Source: Eremomyces bilateralis CBS 781.70 (taxonomy: Eukaryota > Ascomycota > Dothideomycetes > Eremomycetales > Eremomycetaceae). From it: a stretch of DNA of 20,696 nt. This document shows positions 1 through 8,291 of this stretch, one piece after another; position 1 is the stretch's first letter; each line of letters opens with the position of its first letter. A program made the translations under genes and the position numbers. The DNA is taken from contig NW_022985087.1 in assembly GCF_010015585.1 (NCBI RefSeq), forward strand, positions 1 through 20,696. Direction: 5' to 3'. The notes under the pieces are model-generated. The model was given only the letters and a program-made list of their open reading frames with translations, was not told the origin of the DNA and did no database searches.

Positions 1-2035
1 AGATCTTCTCCTTCTCTCTTTAGCAATTCAACAGCGTTACCAGCTTACCAAATCCTTCGTGGTTTGGGCCCTTGACAAGAAGACGGGTATATCGAGTTAG
101 CGGCGTCGGTCGTGCCGGTATAGGAGCTGCTAAAGTCGATTAAGGCGCAGCAAAAGAGCGTCTCGCGCGAGAGAGAGAGGATAATCTAAGGGATTTAGGG
201 GCCGGTCGGGGAGAGTACTACCGAGTTTAGGGCGCCGGACGGTTTCGGGGAGCACGACGTCCATTTCACCGCTCCCGATAAGGAAGGCCCGGGATAGGAC
301 GCCGGTCTATCTATGAATATCTAGCTCGGTCCCTCTATATCGTTTTCTACGGTTAGGAAGGAGTTAGCAGAGGAGTCGTTTACCTTAAATCGAAAGTAGA
401 GTATCGTATTTCGACTTATCTGCCGCTAGCTAGACCGGGTCTACCGCGACGAGTCCGGAGTTCCCTAGCTCTACTAATTTATTAGAGGTGAGGGCGGGAC
501 GGGAAAATCACGGATCATCGGAGCGGTCGCGGCGCTGTTCGCGAGGAAGGGGATCCCGCACCGCCTACTGGTTATAGCGACCTCGGGAACGGCGGCAGCC
601 AATATTAATAGGGTCACTATCTATTCCGCGTGCGGGTTCTCGAAAGATACGACTCGGTCGGTGGGTCGGAGTACGGACCTAGAGAGATTCGCGCCTAGGA
701 GTTTAACTAATCTCCGCGTCGATAGACGAAGCCGGGCCGTATAGTAGGAAAAGCTCCTGCTCATTATCGACGAGGTTAGTATACTGGGTGAGCGGACGCT
801 GTATATGGTAAACGAACAGCTGTACCGACTTCGAGGGTATGCGGACGACTTTGGCGGGATCCCGATTATCGTGTTCTGCGGGGATTTCCGCCAGTTCCGC
901 CCGGTCTAGGAGCGGTCCATCCTTCTCCCTAGCCAAGTTATTGCGTGGACCGACGATACAGCTTTCCGAGTAGAGCAGAGGCACTAGTACGATAAAGCGC
1001 ACGCGCTATAGAACAAGTTTACTACGGTCGTGATACTCGACGAACAAGTCCGTGCCGCCGGAGATCCACGACTCCAGCAACTCCTCAGGCGGATCCGGCA
1101 CGGCGTACAAGATCAGTCCGATATGGATTTTCTGAACGACACGTGCTACCAGGAAGGTCGACGTATCCCATGGGAGTCCGGCATCACGGTTATCACGCCG
1201 CTGAATCGGAACCGCTGGAATCTGAACGTCGAAGCCACGCTGTCCTTCCAACGCCAAAGGCAAAGCGTGCTTCGGATTTTCATGTCCGAGCACAAGTAGA
1301 AAGATGGCCAGCCTACGGAGGAGGAGGCCCTAATGCTGTTAAGTCAGGGGGACGACAGCGCCATCCCCGTCCCCGCCATCTTTATATTCGTCCAGGGGAT
1401 GCCCATCACCGTAAATCAAAACACCCACCAAGGCCTGAAGCTGGTCAATGGCGCCCGCTATACGGCGTTAGACGTCATCCTCGACCTGAAATTCCCCGGG
1501 CATCGCGTTAACGCCGATACCATGCTCCACTTCGGGCCTCCGGCCGGGATCGTGCTGGCGTCCGAGACGACGAGAGACTACGATTTCGTGGGCATGCCAG
1601 CCGGCACCATCCTCCTAGTACCCGTCAGTGTTAAAATCGACTCCTAGAGAAAGCGGCCGTGGCAGATGCACGACGTCAGCCGGCGAGGATTACCGTGCGC
1701 AGCGGCGTTCGCCTCCACGGATTATACGGTATAAGGAAAGACGTTAGACCGAGTGGCGCTAGAACTTCGCGGCGCGAGGACGACGAACATCGATAGCCAG
1801 GCCGTTCCTAGTTAATGCGATACCTACGGCCTATACGTATAACTATCGCGCTGCCTATCCCTAGATAGGATCATGCTTCTATCTCGAGCGCGAGAAAGGG
1901 ACATTATCGGTAATCGAGTGCCCGAGACCATAGTCGCCGCCGAGAATAGGCTAGAACGGCTGAGCGAGGGGATGATTCAAGACGCGGAACGTTGGGACTG
2001 GTCAACAGAAGAGGGATGGACGGTACATTAAGGGG
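1..2035 (+). pseudogene. Decayed Pif1-like (Helitron-type) DNA helicase
   Basis: This is a superfamily 1B DNA helicase relic of the Pif1 type abundant in fungal genomes and carried by Helitron rolling-circle transposons. Seen: one reading frame (the frame of position 490) gives Walker A GEGGTGKS at 487-510, then ATSGTAAANIN near 570-610, Walker B LLIIDEVS near 755-780, FCGDFRQFRP near 875-905, DEQVRAAGDP near 1039, ITPLNRNRWNLN near 1192-1227 and QNTHQGLKLVNGARYTALD near 1420-1470. The C-terminal part runs to a WDWSTEEGW-like end near 2010. More than ten in-frame stops, nearly all TAG, interrupt it, but the frame itself is kept, as expected of RIP (C-to-T at CpA) and not of random indels. Bases 1-440 are more degraded and the N-terminus is not recognisable. 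No Rep/HUH domain and no clear Helitron end is visible, so a stand-alone Pif1 relic is equally possible. Confidence 0.85.
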
Positions 2036-2197
2036 AAGTAAACGCGGCCTAGATATACAAAGTAGATTGGCTAGCAGAGCGCAAATAGAGCGAGAGACAT
2101 TGAAAACCGACCCTTTGTAACATTGATCGCTTAATGATGGGGAGACTTCGCCTCTTTTTTTTCCCTCGCATCCCTCCTCTTTTTCTCGAGTCTTTAT

Positions 2198-2274
2198 GAT
2201 CGGAGTCAGTCTTGACAATCAGAGTCAAGTCTCAACGATCGGATTGAGTCCCGACGATCGGACTCAGTCAGGCG
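2198..2274. repeat. Four degenerate copies of a 19-20-bp tandem repeat
   Basis: Four head-to-tail units lie at 2198-2216, 2217-2236, 2237-2255 and 2256-2274, built around GATCGGANTNAGTC followed by a TTGAC/TCAAC/CCGAC tail. They follow the helicase relic directly and may be its 3' flank or part of its parent element. No function can be read from them. Confidence 0.6.
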
Positions 2275-2756
2275 CGGGGTCAGAATCAGGCGGTGTCAGC
2301 GAACGGCGAGTGAACGATGCCGAGCGTGTAGTTTCATAACTCGTTAGAATCATATCATACGGGCTAAATCGGGCGGCGATCGCGATGTCGACGAAGGTTG
2401 GGGTGAAGGAACCGAAATCACGTGAAACTCACGTGAATATCATGTGATTTAAGTTTGAGTTGGGAGAAAAGTTGGCCCTCAGGCGTCCACAAAGACCTTA
2501 CGGAACTTCGTTCCTCCAGGCACTTCTACACCATATGCATCCATCATTCATCATTATTCGCATCGATCTCGTCTTGCCACTATACTGTACTGTATAAGTT
2601 GACCAAGGCGACTTCCTCCGTCGCGAGCAGCAGTGTCTCTTATTGCTTCAAACCTCGCCAAGTGCCCGTCGGCGTGAGACGAACCCTTCGTTCTGAATAG
2701 AATTCTTGGTATATAGCGAAATCTGCTGGTCCCTTCCCCGCTTAGCTCCCGGCATC
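2275..2756. other. Spacer and probable promoter of the first HET gene
   Basis: No gene is supported here. The open frame running through 2455-2700 has no homology I recognise and begins with a non-ATG codon. The stretch turns pyrimidine-rich toward the HET start codon (about 2510-2640), and a TATA-like TGTATAAG lies near 2591. Apart from the phased E-box-like sites listed separately, nothing else stands out. Confidence 0.4.
2418..2450. promoter_or_regulatory. Three E-box-like sites phased at 11 bp
   Basis: CACGTG occurs at 2419-2424 and 2430-2435 and CATGTG at 2441-2446. Starts are exactly 11 bp apart, so all three face the same side of the helix. Each sits in an 11-mer of form TCACGTGANNN. 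The block lies about 310-340 bp upstream of the HET gene ATG. CACGTG is the classical core bound by bHLH factors (known). Use in regulating this gene is inference; a decayed micro-tandem repeat is the alternative. Confidence 0.45.
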
Positions 2757-4781
2757 ATGACAAACCGATACCAATACCGAACATTACAACGTTCCAGAGG
2801 TGAAGTCAGACTCCTGAAACTTTTACCGTACGATGGCAACGACAAGCTTAAATTCATTCCCACTTGCAATATCTTCCACGTCAGCCTTCATACGAAACCG
2901 AGGTTTACAGCCTTATCGTACGTCTGGGGAGCTGCTGCCGATTCACGTTTGATACTCCTGGAGAGCTCCCCAGTTCTAGTAACCAAAAACCTATACGATG
3001 CGATGATGGCACTTAGACCTACCAATGAACACATTATAATGTGGATCGATTCCCTTTGCATCAATCAGTTGGATGACGCGGAAAAGAGCTGGCAGGTTAC
3101 ACTTATGGCAGATATCTACCGACAGGCGGAAAAAGTCGTTGCATGGCTTGGTGCAGCAGATGATCAGAGCGATTCCGTGATGGACTACCTGAACTCTTTA
3201 GGAGCACAAGCGGAAGCTTGCGGTATGGACAATGGACCGGAACCCTTTCAAGAAATCTGGCAGAAGCTAGCGTCGAACCTCCCAGGAGCCCGTGACCTAA
3301 ACCGATCAAATGTCATGATGATGACACCAGCTGGCAAAGTACGAACGATTGCATATACTCAGGTGTGCAACCTCTTCTACTCCATCAGTGGCCGGCATGA
3401 TCCATGCAATCCACTACCGCTTGCTGGCATAAAACAGCTCTTTACTCGGCCATGGTGGGGTCGTGTATGGGTTTTACAAGAAATAACTCTTTCAGAGAAT
3501 GCTGAGTTCATTTGTGGGACTAAGAGACTCACACGGCGCAGATGCACTGCTGCTTTTAATGCGTATTGTGCTTTGCGGTTTATTCTCATGGAAAAATTCA
3601 CCCGCGAGCGGCTATCATTGACGCGTAATGAACTCGACATTATTCGACTCTTATTTCAACACCGACCGACCGTCATGCTATCGTCTTGGAATATATATCG
3701 GTATGGCAGATTCCCATTGGCAGCGCTCCTCCGTGCAACATGCGTCGGAAGTATCAATCTGCAGAACCATGGTCCACACCACCTAGAATCAACCGATCCT
3801 CGAGATAAAATTTTCGCTTTGTTGAGTCTGGCGGCAGACCAAGAAGAACTGGCAGATCTGGGTGTGTTCCCGGACTATACAAAATCCTGTAAGGAAATAT
3901 ACACGACGACTATGGCGGCTCTACTTCAACAAGGTCATATATCATTGCTCTCGTGCTGTCAAATGCCCAAATCTCAATCCGGCTTACCATCTTGGGTCCT
4001 AGACTGGTCTCGATCTGTGACAGATATGTTGCAAGACGTGGAAAATGATCATATCGTACTTTACCCGCAGTTTAGCGCTTCTGGAACGGGTCCTTCCGAA
4101 ATTACCATCATCAAGAAAAAGGACGTTATTGAGGGGTTATCAGTGGTAGGCCATATATATGACGAAATACGTGAGGTTGGTCGTTTCCCCGGCAGAACTT
4201 CTAGCCACGAAGTGCCTCTTGAAGAGACGGATTCTTGGCCAGTAAAATGGCTAGTTGAACTACTCCGACTCACATATTACGACAACAAACGCTACACAAC
4301 TTTTAGTGATCGCCTACGTGCAGCAGCCAGCACCTCAATCGGGGGTGTCTGGCATGATCAGAATACACGACTGGCAAGAGTTAGAGATGACTGTTTCTTT
4401 GGGGCGGTAGACCTCTTGCAGAATGGCATCAAGTATATCACGGAACACCAAATCAAACGTAAGGTGTACCAGCTCTTGGCCAACAAAGCTACCCAGCTCG
4501 AGGCCAGGGCCAGTGCGGCGCATGTGAAGCTAGACTCAGAGATTATGGGAAAGAGCTTAGGGCGACTTCCATTCATCACTAGAGAAGGCAACCTGGTCCT
4601 CTCTTCCGAGCATGTCAAGCGTGGCGACTTCATTGCACTAATCAGAGGAGCGCAAGTTCCCTTTGTTCTTCGACGTCAAAGCGGTGAAATTTATCAGCTC
4701 ATTAGCGAAGCGTATGTCGATGGGATTATGGACGGTGAGGTGATAGAGCAGAATAATTGTGGCATCATTAATCTTGTCTAG
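2757..4781 (+). CDS. HET-domain (heterokaryon incompatibility) protein, HET-6-like
   Basis: A 674-aa, single-exon HET-domain protein. HET domains act as cell-death triggers in vegetative incompatibility between unlike fungal individuals (known of the family). Seen: ALSYVWG at residues 52-58, WIDSLCINQ at 96-104, EKSWQVTLMADIYRQAEKV at 109-127, RPWWGRVWVLQEI at 231-243, DPRDKIFALLSLA at 347-359 and PSWVLDWS at 411-418, the usual order in the long HET-6/OR-like group. The C-terminal 250 residues hold no domain I recognise. No signal peptide or membrane segment is apparent. The frame is open from 2706, but that codon is TTG; ATG at 2757 is the first in-frame ATG and sits 51 residues before the conserved ALSYVWG. 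The stop is TAG at 4779-4781. The gene looks intact, in contrast to the transposon remains on both sides. The trigger partner cannot be told from the sequence. Confidence 0.93.
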   Translation: MTNRYQYRTLQRSRGEVRLLKLLPYDGNDKLKFIPTCNIFHVSLHTKPRFTALSYVWGAAADSRLILLESSPVLVTKNLYDAMMALRPTNEHIIMWIDSLCINQLDDAEKSWQVTLMADIYRQAEKVVAWLGAADDQSDSVMDYLNSLGAQAEACGMDNGPEPFQEIWQKLASNLPGARDLNRSNVMMMTPAGKVRTIAYTQVCNLFYSISGRHDPCNPLPLAGIKQLFTRPWWGRVWVLQEITLSENAEFICGTKRLTRRRCTAAFNAYCALRFILMEKFTRERLSLTRNELDIIRLLFQHRPTVMLSSWNIYRYGRFPLAALLRATCVGSINLQNHGPHHLESTDPRDKIFALLSLAADQEELADLGVFPDYTKSCKEIYTTTMAALLQQGHISLLSCCQMPKSQSGLPSWVLDWSRSVTDMLQDVENDHIVLYPQFSASGTGPSEITIIKKKDVIEGLSVVGHIYDEIREVGRFPGRTSSHEVPLEETDSWPVKWLVELLRLTYYDNKRYTTFSDRLRAAASTSIGGVWHDQNTRLARVRDDCFFGAVDLLQNGIKYITEHQIKRKVYQLLANKATQLEARASAAHVKLDSEIMGKSLGRLPFITREGNLVLSSEHVKRGDFIALIRGAQVPFVLRRQSGEIYQLISEAYVDGIMDGEVIEQNNCGIINLV

Positions 4782-5042
4782 TAGCTTTCCGAAACAGATT
4801 AGCTGTGCTGTACTACATACTATATTGTTTAGCGTTTGAAGGAGTATAAAGTGATCTTGTACGCAGTTAGTCAGGTTAACAAGCCCATTCTATGTTACAG
4901 TCGAGTAGCTTGCCCCGATCGTGTTGCAGTGGCACCACTCCGACCTAAGTTCGAGAATTTGATCTATGGTAAACCGTGCAGGGTTCGCGAAAAAAGAGTA
5001 GACGATCTACGGAGTCCAACACAAGACTTTGGATTGATGATA
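4782..5042. other. Short spacer downstream of the HET gene
   Basis: Probably the 3' UTR and terminator of the HET gene. An open frame (4836-5105) runs into the palindrome and begins at a non-ATG codon; I see no coding support for it. Confidence 0.4.
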
Positions 5043-5480
5043 GTTATTAACGTATTCCACAAGCGAGTGGCCCATACAAGCGAGTGGCCCAGCTCATTTT
5101 ACTAGTAAATTCGACAAAATTCGATATCAATATCTCAACAACCACTGGATAATATAGTCTGAAAACCTAGAGTTAGGTTTTCCTAGCCATTTCTAGCTTA
5201 CTATTGAAATATTAAAGCCCTAGCTTTTACAGGTATAGAGATACCTACTTCTTGGCAAGATTTAGAGACCAAATCTCTATATCTTTATAACTATAAAATA
5301 TAAAGCTCTAAGATTCTAATAATAAGCTAGAAATCGATAGGAAAACCTAATTCTAAGTTTTCAGACTATATTACCCAGTGGTTGTTGAGATATTGATATC
5401 GAATTTTGTCGAATTTACTAGTAAAATGAGCTGGGCCACTCGCTTGTATGGGCCACTCGCTTGTGGAATATGTTACTAAC
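5043..5480. mobile_element. 438-bp palindromic foldback / MITE-like element
   Basis: The two halves are reverse complements about a centre at 5261/5262. The outer ~125 bp of each arm (5043-5166 against 5357-5480) are almost identical with no gap. The inner ~85 bp per side still pair but with more mismatches. Each arm carries a 17-bp tandem duplication, ACAAGCGAGTGGCCCAT/G, at 5059-5075 and 5076-5092, mirrored on the right. There is no coding capacity. This is the layout of a nonautonomous DNA element made of terminal inverted repeats with little or no core. I could not define a convincing target-site duplication: TA lies on the left and TT on the right. A transcript across it would form a long hairpin. 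Confidence 0.8.
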
Positions 5481-5783
5481 TTAACCTAAGTAACCTCCCT
5501 CCCTGTGTGGCGGGCATCCCTGCGTGACGGGCAAATTCCTAGGTACTGTGACAGTCTTGGGCTTCGCCCAGTCTGTGTATTGTGGCCTTGCGGCCTAAGG
5601 TAGGAAGGATAGGTAGTGTTATTGTAGGGTGACGGGTTGTGTCTAGATTGATTTTATATACACGAGGCAGATTGACTTATTATACAAATTGGATTTTTGG
5701 TTAGAAATAAGAGAAAAATAGAAAGATGGATAATTTTTGAAAAAAGAAAGATTAAGAGAGTATTAAGAGAGGAAGAAGTTTGA
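5481..5783. other. Non-coding stretch with two GC hairpins, downstream of the LINE fragment
   Basis: No gene. Two compact stem-loops stand close together: TGGGCTTCGCCCA near 5559-5571 and GGCCTTGCGGCC near 5584-5595. Similar TGGCGGGC/TGACGGGC words repeat near 5508-5533. On the minus strand this is the segment following the end of the LINE ORF2 piece, so it may hold that element's 3' tail. Around 5690-5780 it is purine-rich on the plus strand. Confidence 0.4.
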
Positions 5784-6151
5784 TTAGAGGAGGTAGAGGC
5801 GGGTCCTATACCGCGTTAGGAGGATTGAGAGTTGCCCGTCAAGGAAATTCGACCCCGGATAGTTCTTTTGTAGGTCCCGGTAGAACTTCGCCGTTTGTAG
5901 CTGGCAGAGGCCTCCCACGGAGAGGACGACTGGACGAGGGGGACGAAGTCCTTTCCGTAGGCGCGGTACTTCGCAGTCTTTGCCTTAGCCGCCTCGTCGA
6001 GGACCGGGAGGGGCGCCTTGCCCTTAACTGAGCTGGCGTGGACGGACACGACGGTAAGGTCGTAGAAGGTCTCTCCAGGTGGTCCGAGGACGGAGATATC
6101 GTGTGATGGTCCCATAGAGCTCGGCACGGATAGACGGATATCACGGATCAT
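5784..6151 (-). pseudogene. LINE ORF2 C-terminal fragment
   Basis: The minus strand reads DISVLGPPGETFYDLTVVS, KAPLPVLDEAAKAKTAKYRA and DFVPLVQSS, then, after one change of frame, FYRDLQKNYPGSNFLDGQLS and an end at TAA 5784-5786. From memory this is the region after the reverse transcriptase of some non-LTR retrotransposons, where a KxxKY...FxPLVxSS segment precedes a QLSxLLxRYR end. It starts exactly at the border of the Copia LTR, which suggests the LTR element landed in, or recombined with, this LINE. The reverse transcriptase and endonuclease domains are absent from the window. Confidence 0.55.
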
Positions 6152-6416
6152 TGTTATGGTCCCAGGCCTGCGGCCTGTTCCCTTGGTTGTGGCTGAAGAC
6201 GTGGCTGGTGGATTATATCAGAGAAGCAAACTGTTGATCGTTTTGGCGTGTCAATCAATCACGGAAACAATAGGATACCTGTTCAGAGGCAGTGAGATGC
6301 TTGTATTCGATCCGAAGTATATAGTTTACCTTGACGGGTATATATACCCAGGGCTTATGTAATCTTATGTAATCTACAAGGTGCGGTGACTAAGTAATAG
6401 CCGCGGAGTTCCGACA
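6152..6416 (-). repeat. Ty1/Copia long terminal repeat (3' LTR of the fossil)
   Basis: The segment is 265 bp with TG...CA ends. On the minus strand it begins TGTCGGAACTCCGCGG and ends GGACCATAACA. A purine tract (GATCTGGGGGGG on the minus strand) lies just outside it at about 6419-6430, as expected of the polypurine tract beside a 3' LTR. A TATA-like palindrome GGGTATATATACCC lies near 6336-6351. It directly follows the Copia RNase H region on the minus strand. Confidence 0.8.
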
Positions 6417-7220
6417 CACCCCCCCAGATCTAGAAAAGATCTGTATATCACAACCATATCGCGGAGTTATCCTTCTGAATCAGTTACGTTCGTTTCAGTG
6501 ACGGATGTGATCATATCTCGTAGGATTGTAATGAGATGCTGGATAGATCGCATATTCAGGTGCTCGAGGAATTTCCGGTAGTTCTAAGGGGAGAGTATCT
6601 TGGTAAGACCGTCGGCGACCATCTCAGATGTGGAGACCCATTCAACGTTAAGGTCACCAGTCTGGACCTCTTGGCGTAGCCAGAACTGATGGATATCAAC
6701 GTGACGGAGGCGTGAAGTGAGCAAAGGGGTTGGCTTAGAGACAATACCAACTGTCTGCTTATTATCACATTAGATCGTGAGTTCTTGCTCTAGATCAAAT
6801 CTGAGTTAACGGAAGAGACGGTTCATCGCGATTATTTCGCGTGCTGCCCAGGAGAGGGCAAGGAGCTCAGCTTCGGTTGTAGAGGTCGTTACCACTGTCT
6901 GACGGGCGGATTGCCAACGAACGGGGCCGTTGAACAGGTAAATGATGTATCCGTTAGAGGACTTGCGAGTCTCTAGATCATCAGCGAAGGATGCGTCAGA
7001 AGCAGCCTGGACGGGAAGTAAGCTAGCATCTGGAGGAGGTTGTGAAGACCCGGAGTATTCAAGTGCGTGGAATTTCGTCGTCTTTAGGTAGGCGATACAG
7101 CGATCAGCCTCTTCTATATGCCTTGGAGACGGATTGATGTTGTGACGGGAAAGCCTGGATACCGCAAGGGCGATATCAGGGCGTGTGGTCACTGCGGCAT
7201 ATACAAGGGAGTCTAGACCA
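6152..7220 (-). mobile_element. Ty1/Copia retrotransposon fossil, 5'-truncated
   Basis: On the minus strand the segment holds the tail of the reverse transcriptase (YAAVTTRPDIALAVSRLSRH), the RNase H domain (QAASDASFADD, SSNGYIIY, TTSTTEAELLALSWAAREI, then a DNKQTVGI region and RLRHVDIHQFWLR), a polypurine tract and the 3' LTR. These are standard parts and order for Copia pol. Gag, protease, integrase and most of the reverse transcriptase are missing. At 7215-7235 the piece abuts a LINE ORF1-like segment. It is broken, with a few breaks. It looks moderately old: motifs are easily recognised and RIP bias is weaker than in the helicase relic. Age cannot be estimated without a matching 5' LTR. 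Confidence 0.85.
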
Positions 7221-7235
7221 TGCGTCTACTACCCG

Positions 7236-8042
7236 GAGGGGGTCTTCTGCCTAGGGGGCGTTTCTAGTCCTTGCGTCTTCTGTACAGTCCGCTGCGTTAT
7301 GGTTGGGGCCTTGGCACTTGAAGCATTGTCTGCTTCGTGGTATTTCGAAGAACTCTTTAATTCTCACGTATGATCCCTAGATAGAGATCGATCCTTCGTT
7401 AAGTAGTCTATCTTTCTCTGCTTGCGATCTATAGAAGACCACTAACTCGATTCTTAGGTTGGCTGATGGCCGGCTGAGTAGTCGTATACCGCGGATCTGG
7501 GCATCGTTCTCGAAGCAGATGGCCTTAATAATATCTTTATCGATCCGTCGACCTGTCTCTAGGTTGCCTACCGAGAATCTGTCGACTCCTGTTGCTTTGA
7601 CTTTGAAATCCTCGCGGATATTCAATTTTATGTCCTGGAGCGTTAGATCGTTGGCCCACGGTAGTGCTATCTCTATAGTTTCGACTTCCTGTTGTGATCG
7701 AAAGACGAAGCCTATGCTCTCTGGTCGGCGGTTTAGTACGGCGGTGTACTTGTAATTCTTCGTTTCGTCGGTTGCCTGTAGGGTCTTGTTCATTATTTCC
7801 TTAAGCTCCTTATTACCGGCCGAACTATATCGAGAAGCCGAAAGGTTAAGGTTAACCGTCGGTGGCCTATGGTTTTCCCTCCTTATCTGGCCGTTTCCTG
7901 GAGAGGGGATACGTGTCACGACGGGGTCGGAGACGGAACGAAGATCTGGGATGGTGTCTGGTGGTATAATGGCGATCGATGGTAAGAGCATCGTCGGGGA
8001 AGAGGGGGGTAGTGTGATGAAGTGGACTTCCACCATGCACAA
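7236..8042 (-). pseudogene. LINE ORF1-like (gag-like) fragment with CCHC zinc knuckle
   Basis: The minus strand encodes about 220 residues with a basic, proline-rich start, a middle with TVNLNLSASRYSS and KYTAVLNRRPESIGFVFRS, an RIELVVFYRSQAEKDRLLNE segment, and then a CX2CX4HX4C knuckle (CFKCQGPNHNAADC) at 7284-7325. The layout of an RNA-binding-like fold, a short SxxVxY/F-EADR-type motif and a zinc knuckle is that of ORF1 of Tad/I-type fungal LINEs (family knowledge; no search was run). The reading is open from 8042, but the first ATG is at 8036. The fragment is broken and ends at the Copia junction. It may belong to the same LINE as the 5784-6151 piece, since the strand and order agree. 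Confidence 0.6.
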
Positions 8043-8291
8043 GTCACCATATTTGTGTCACGGGACTTACCACTTCATCACCTGTAGACTTTACAACCTC
8101 CTGTTGACGTAGACGTAGATTCTTCCCTCTTCATAGATGAATCTAACTTGTTACGTTACTACCTTGATTTTACATCATCCAGTATCAATCCGTGACAGAT
8201 GACTAAGTAATCAGCTCGGATATCTGACAGAATGAGACCGTGGTGAAATGCCAAGAAATACAGGCATTCTGTGACACTACCCTCTGCATGC
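8043..8291. other. Spacer between retroelement nest and flavin monooxygenase
   Basis: No gene. It contains an LTR-edge-like 30-mer (listed separately), and the right part (8230-8291) is presumably the 3' UTR of the minus-strand flavin monooxygenase. Confidence 0.4.
8200..8229 (-). repeat. Possible second Copia LTR edge
   Basis: The 30 bases match the terminal 30 bases of the 6152-6416 LTR at 23 positions, including an unbroken TGACTAAGTAAT and the final GACA. On the minus strand it would be the first bases of an LTR (TGTCAGATATCCGAGC). A CAACA end about 120 bp further along (near 8104-8108) could close a short LTR, but that is a guess. Confidence 0.35.

Noticed and set aside
2706-2756. A longer N-terminus for the first HET protein
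   Set aside because: The frame begins with TTG, which is not a usual nuclear start in fungi; ATG at 2757 is the first in-frame ATG and leaves the HET domain complete.
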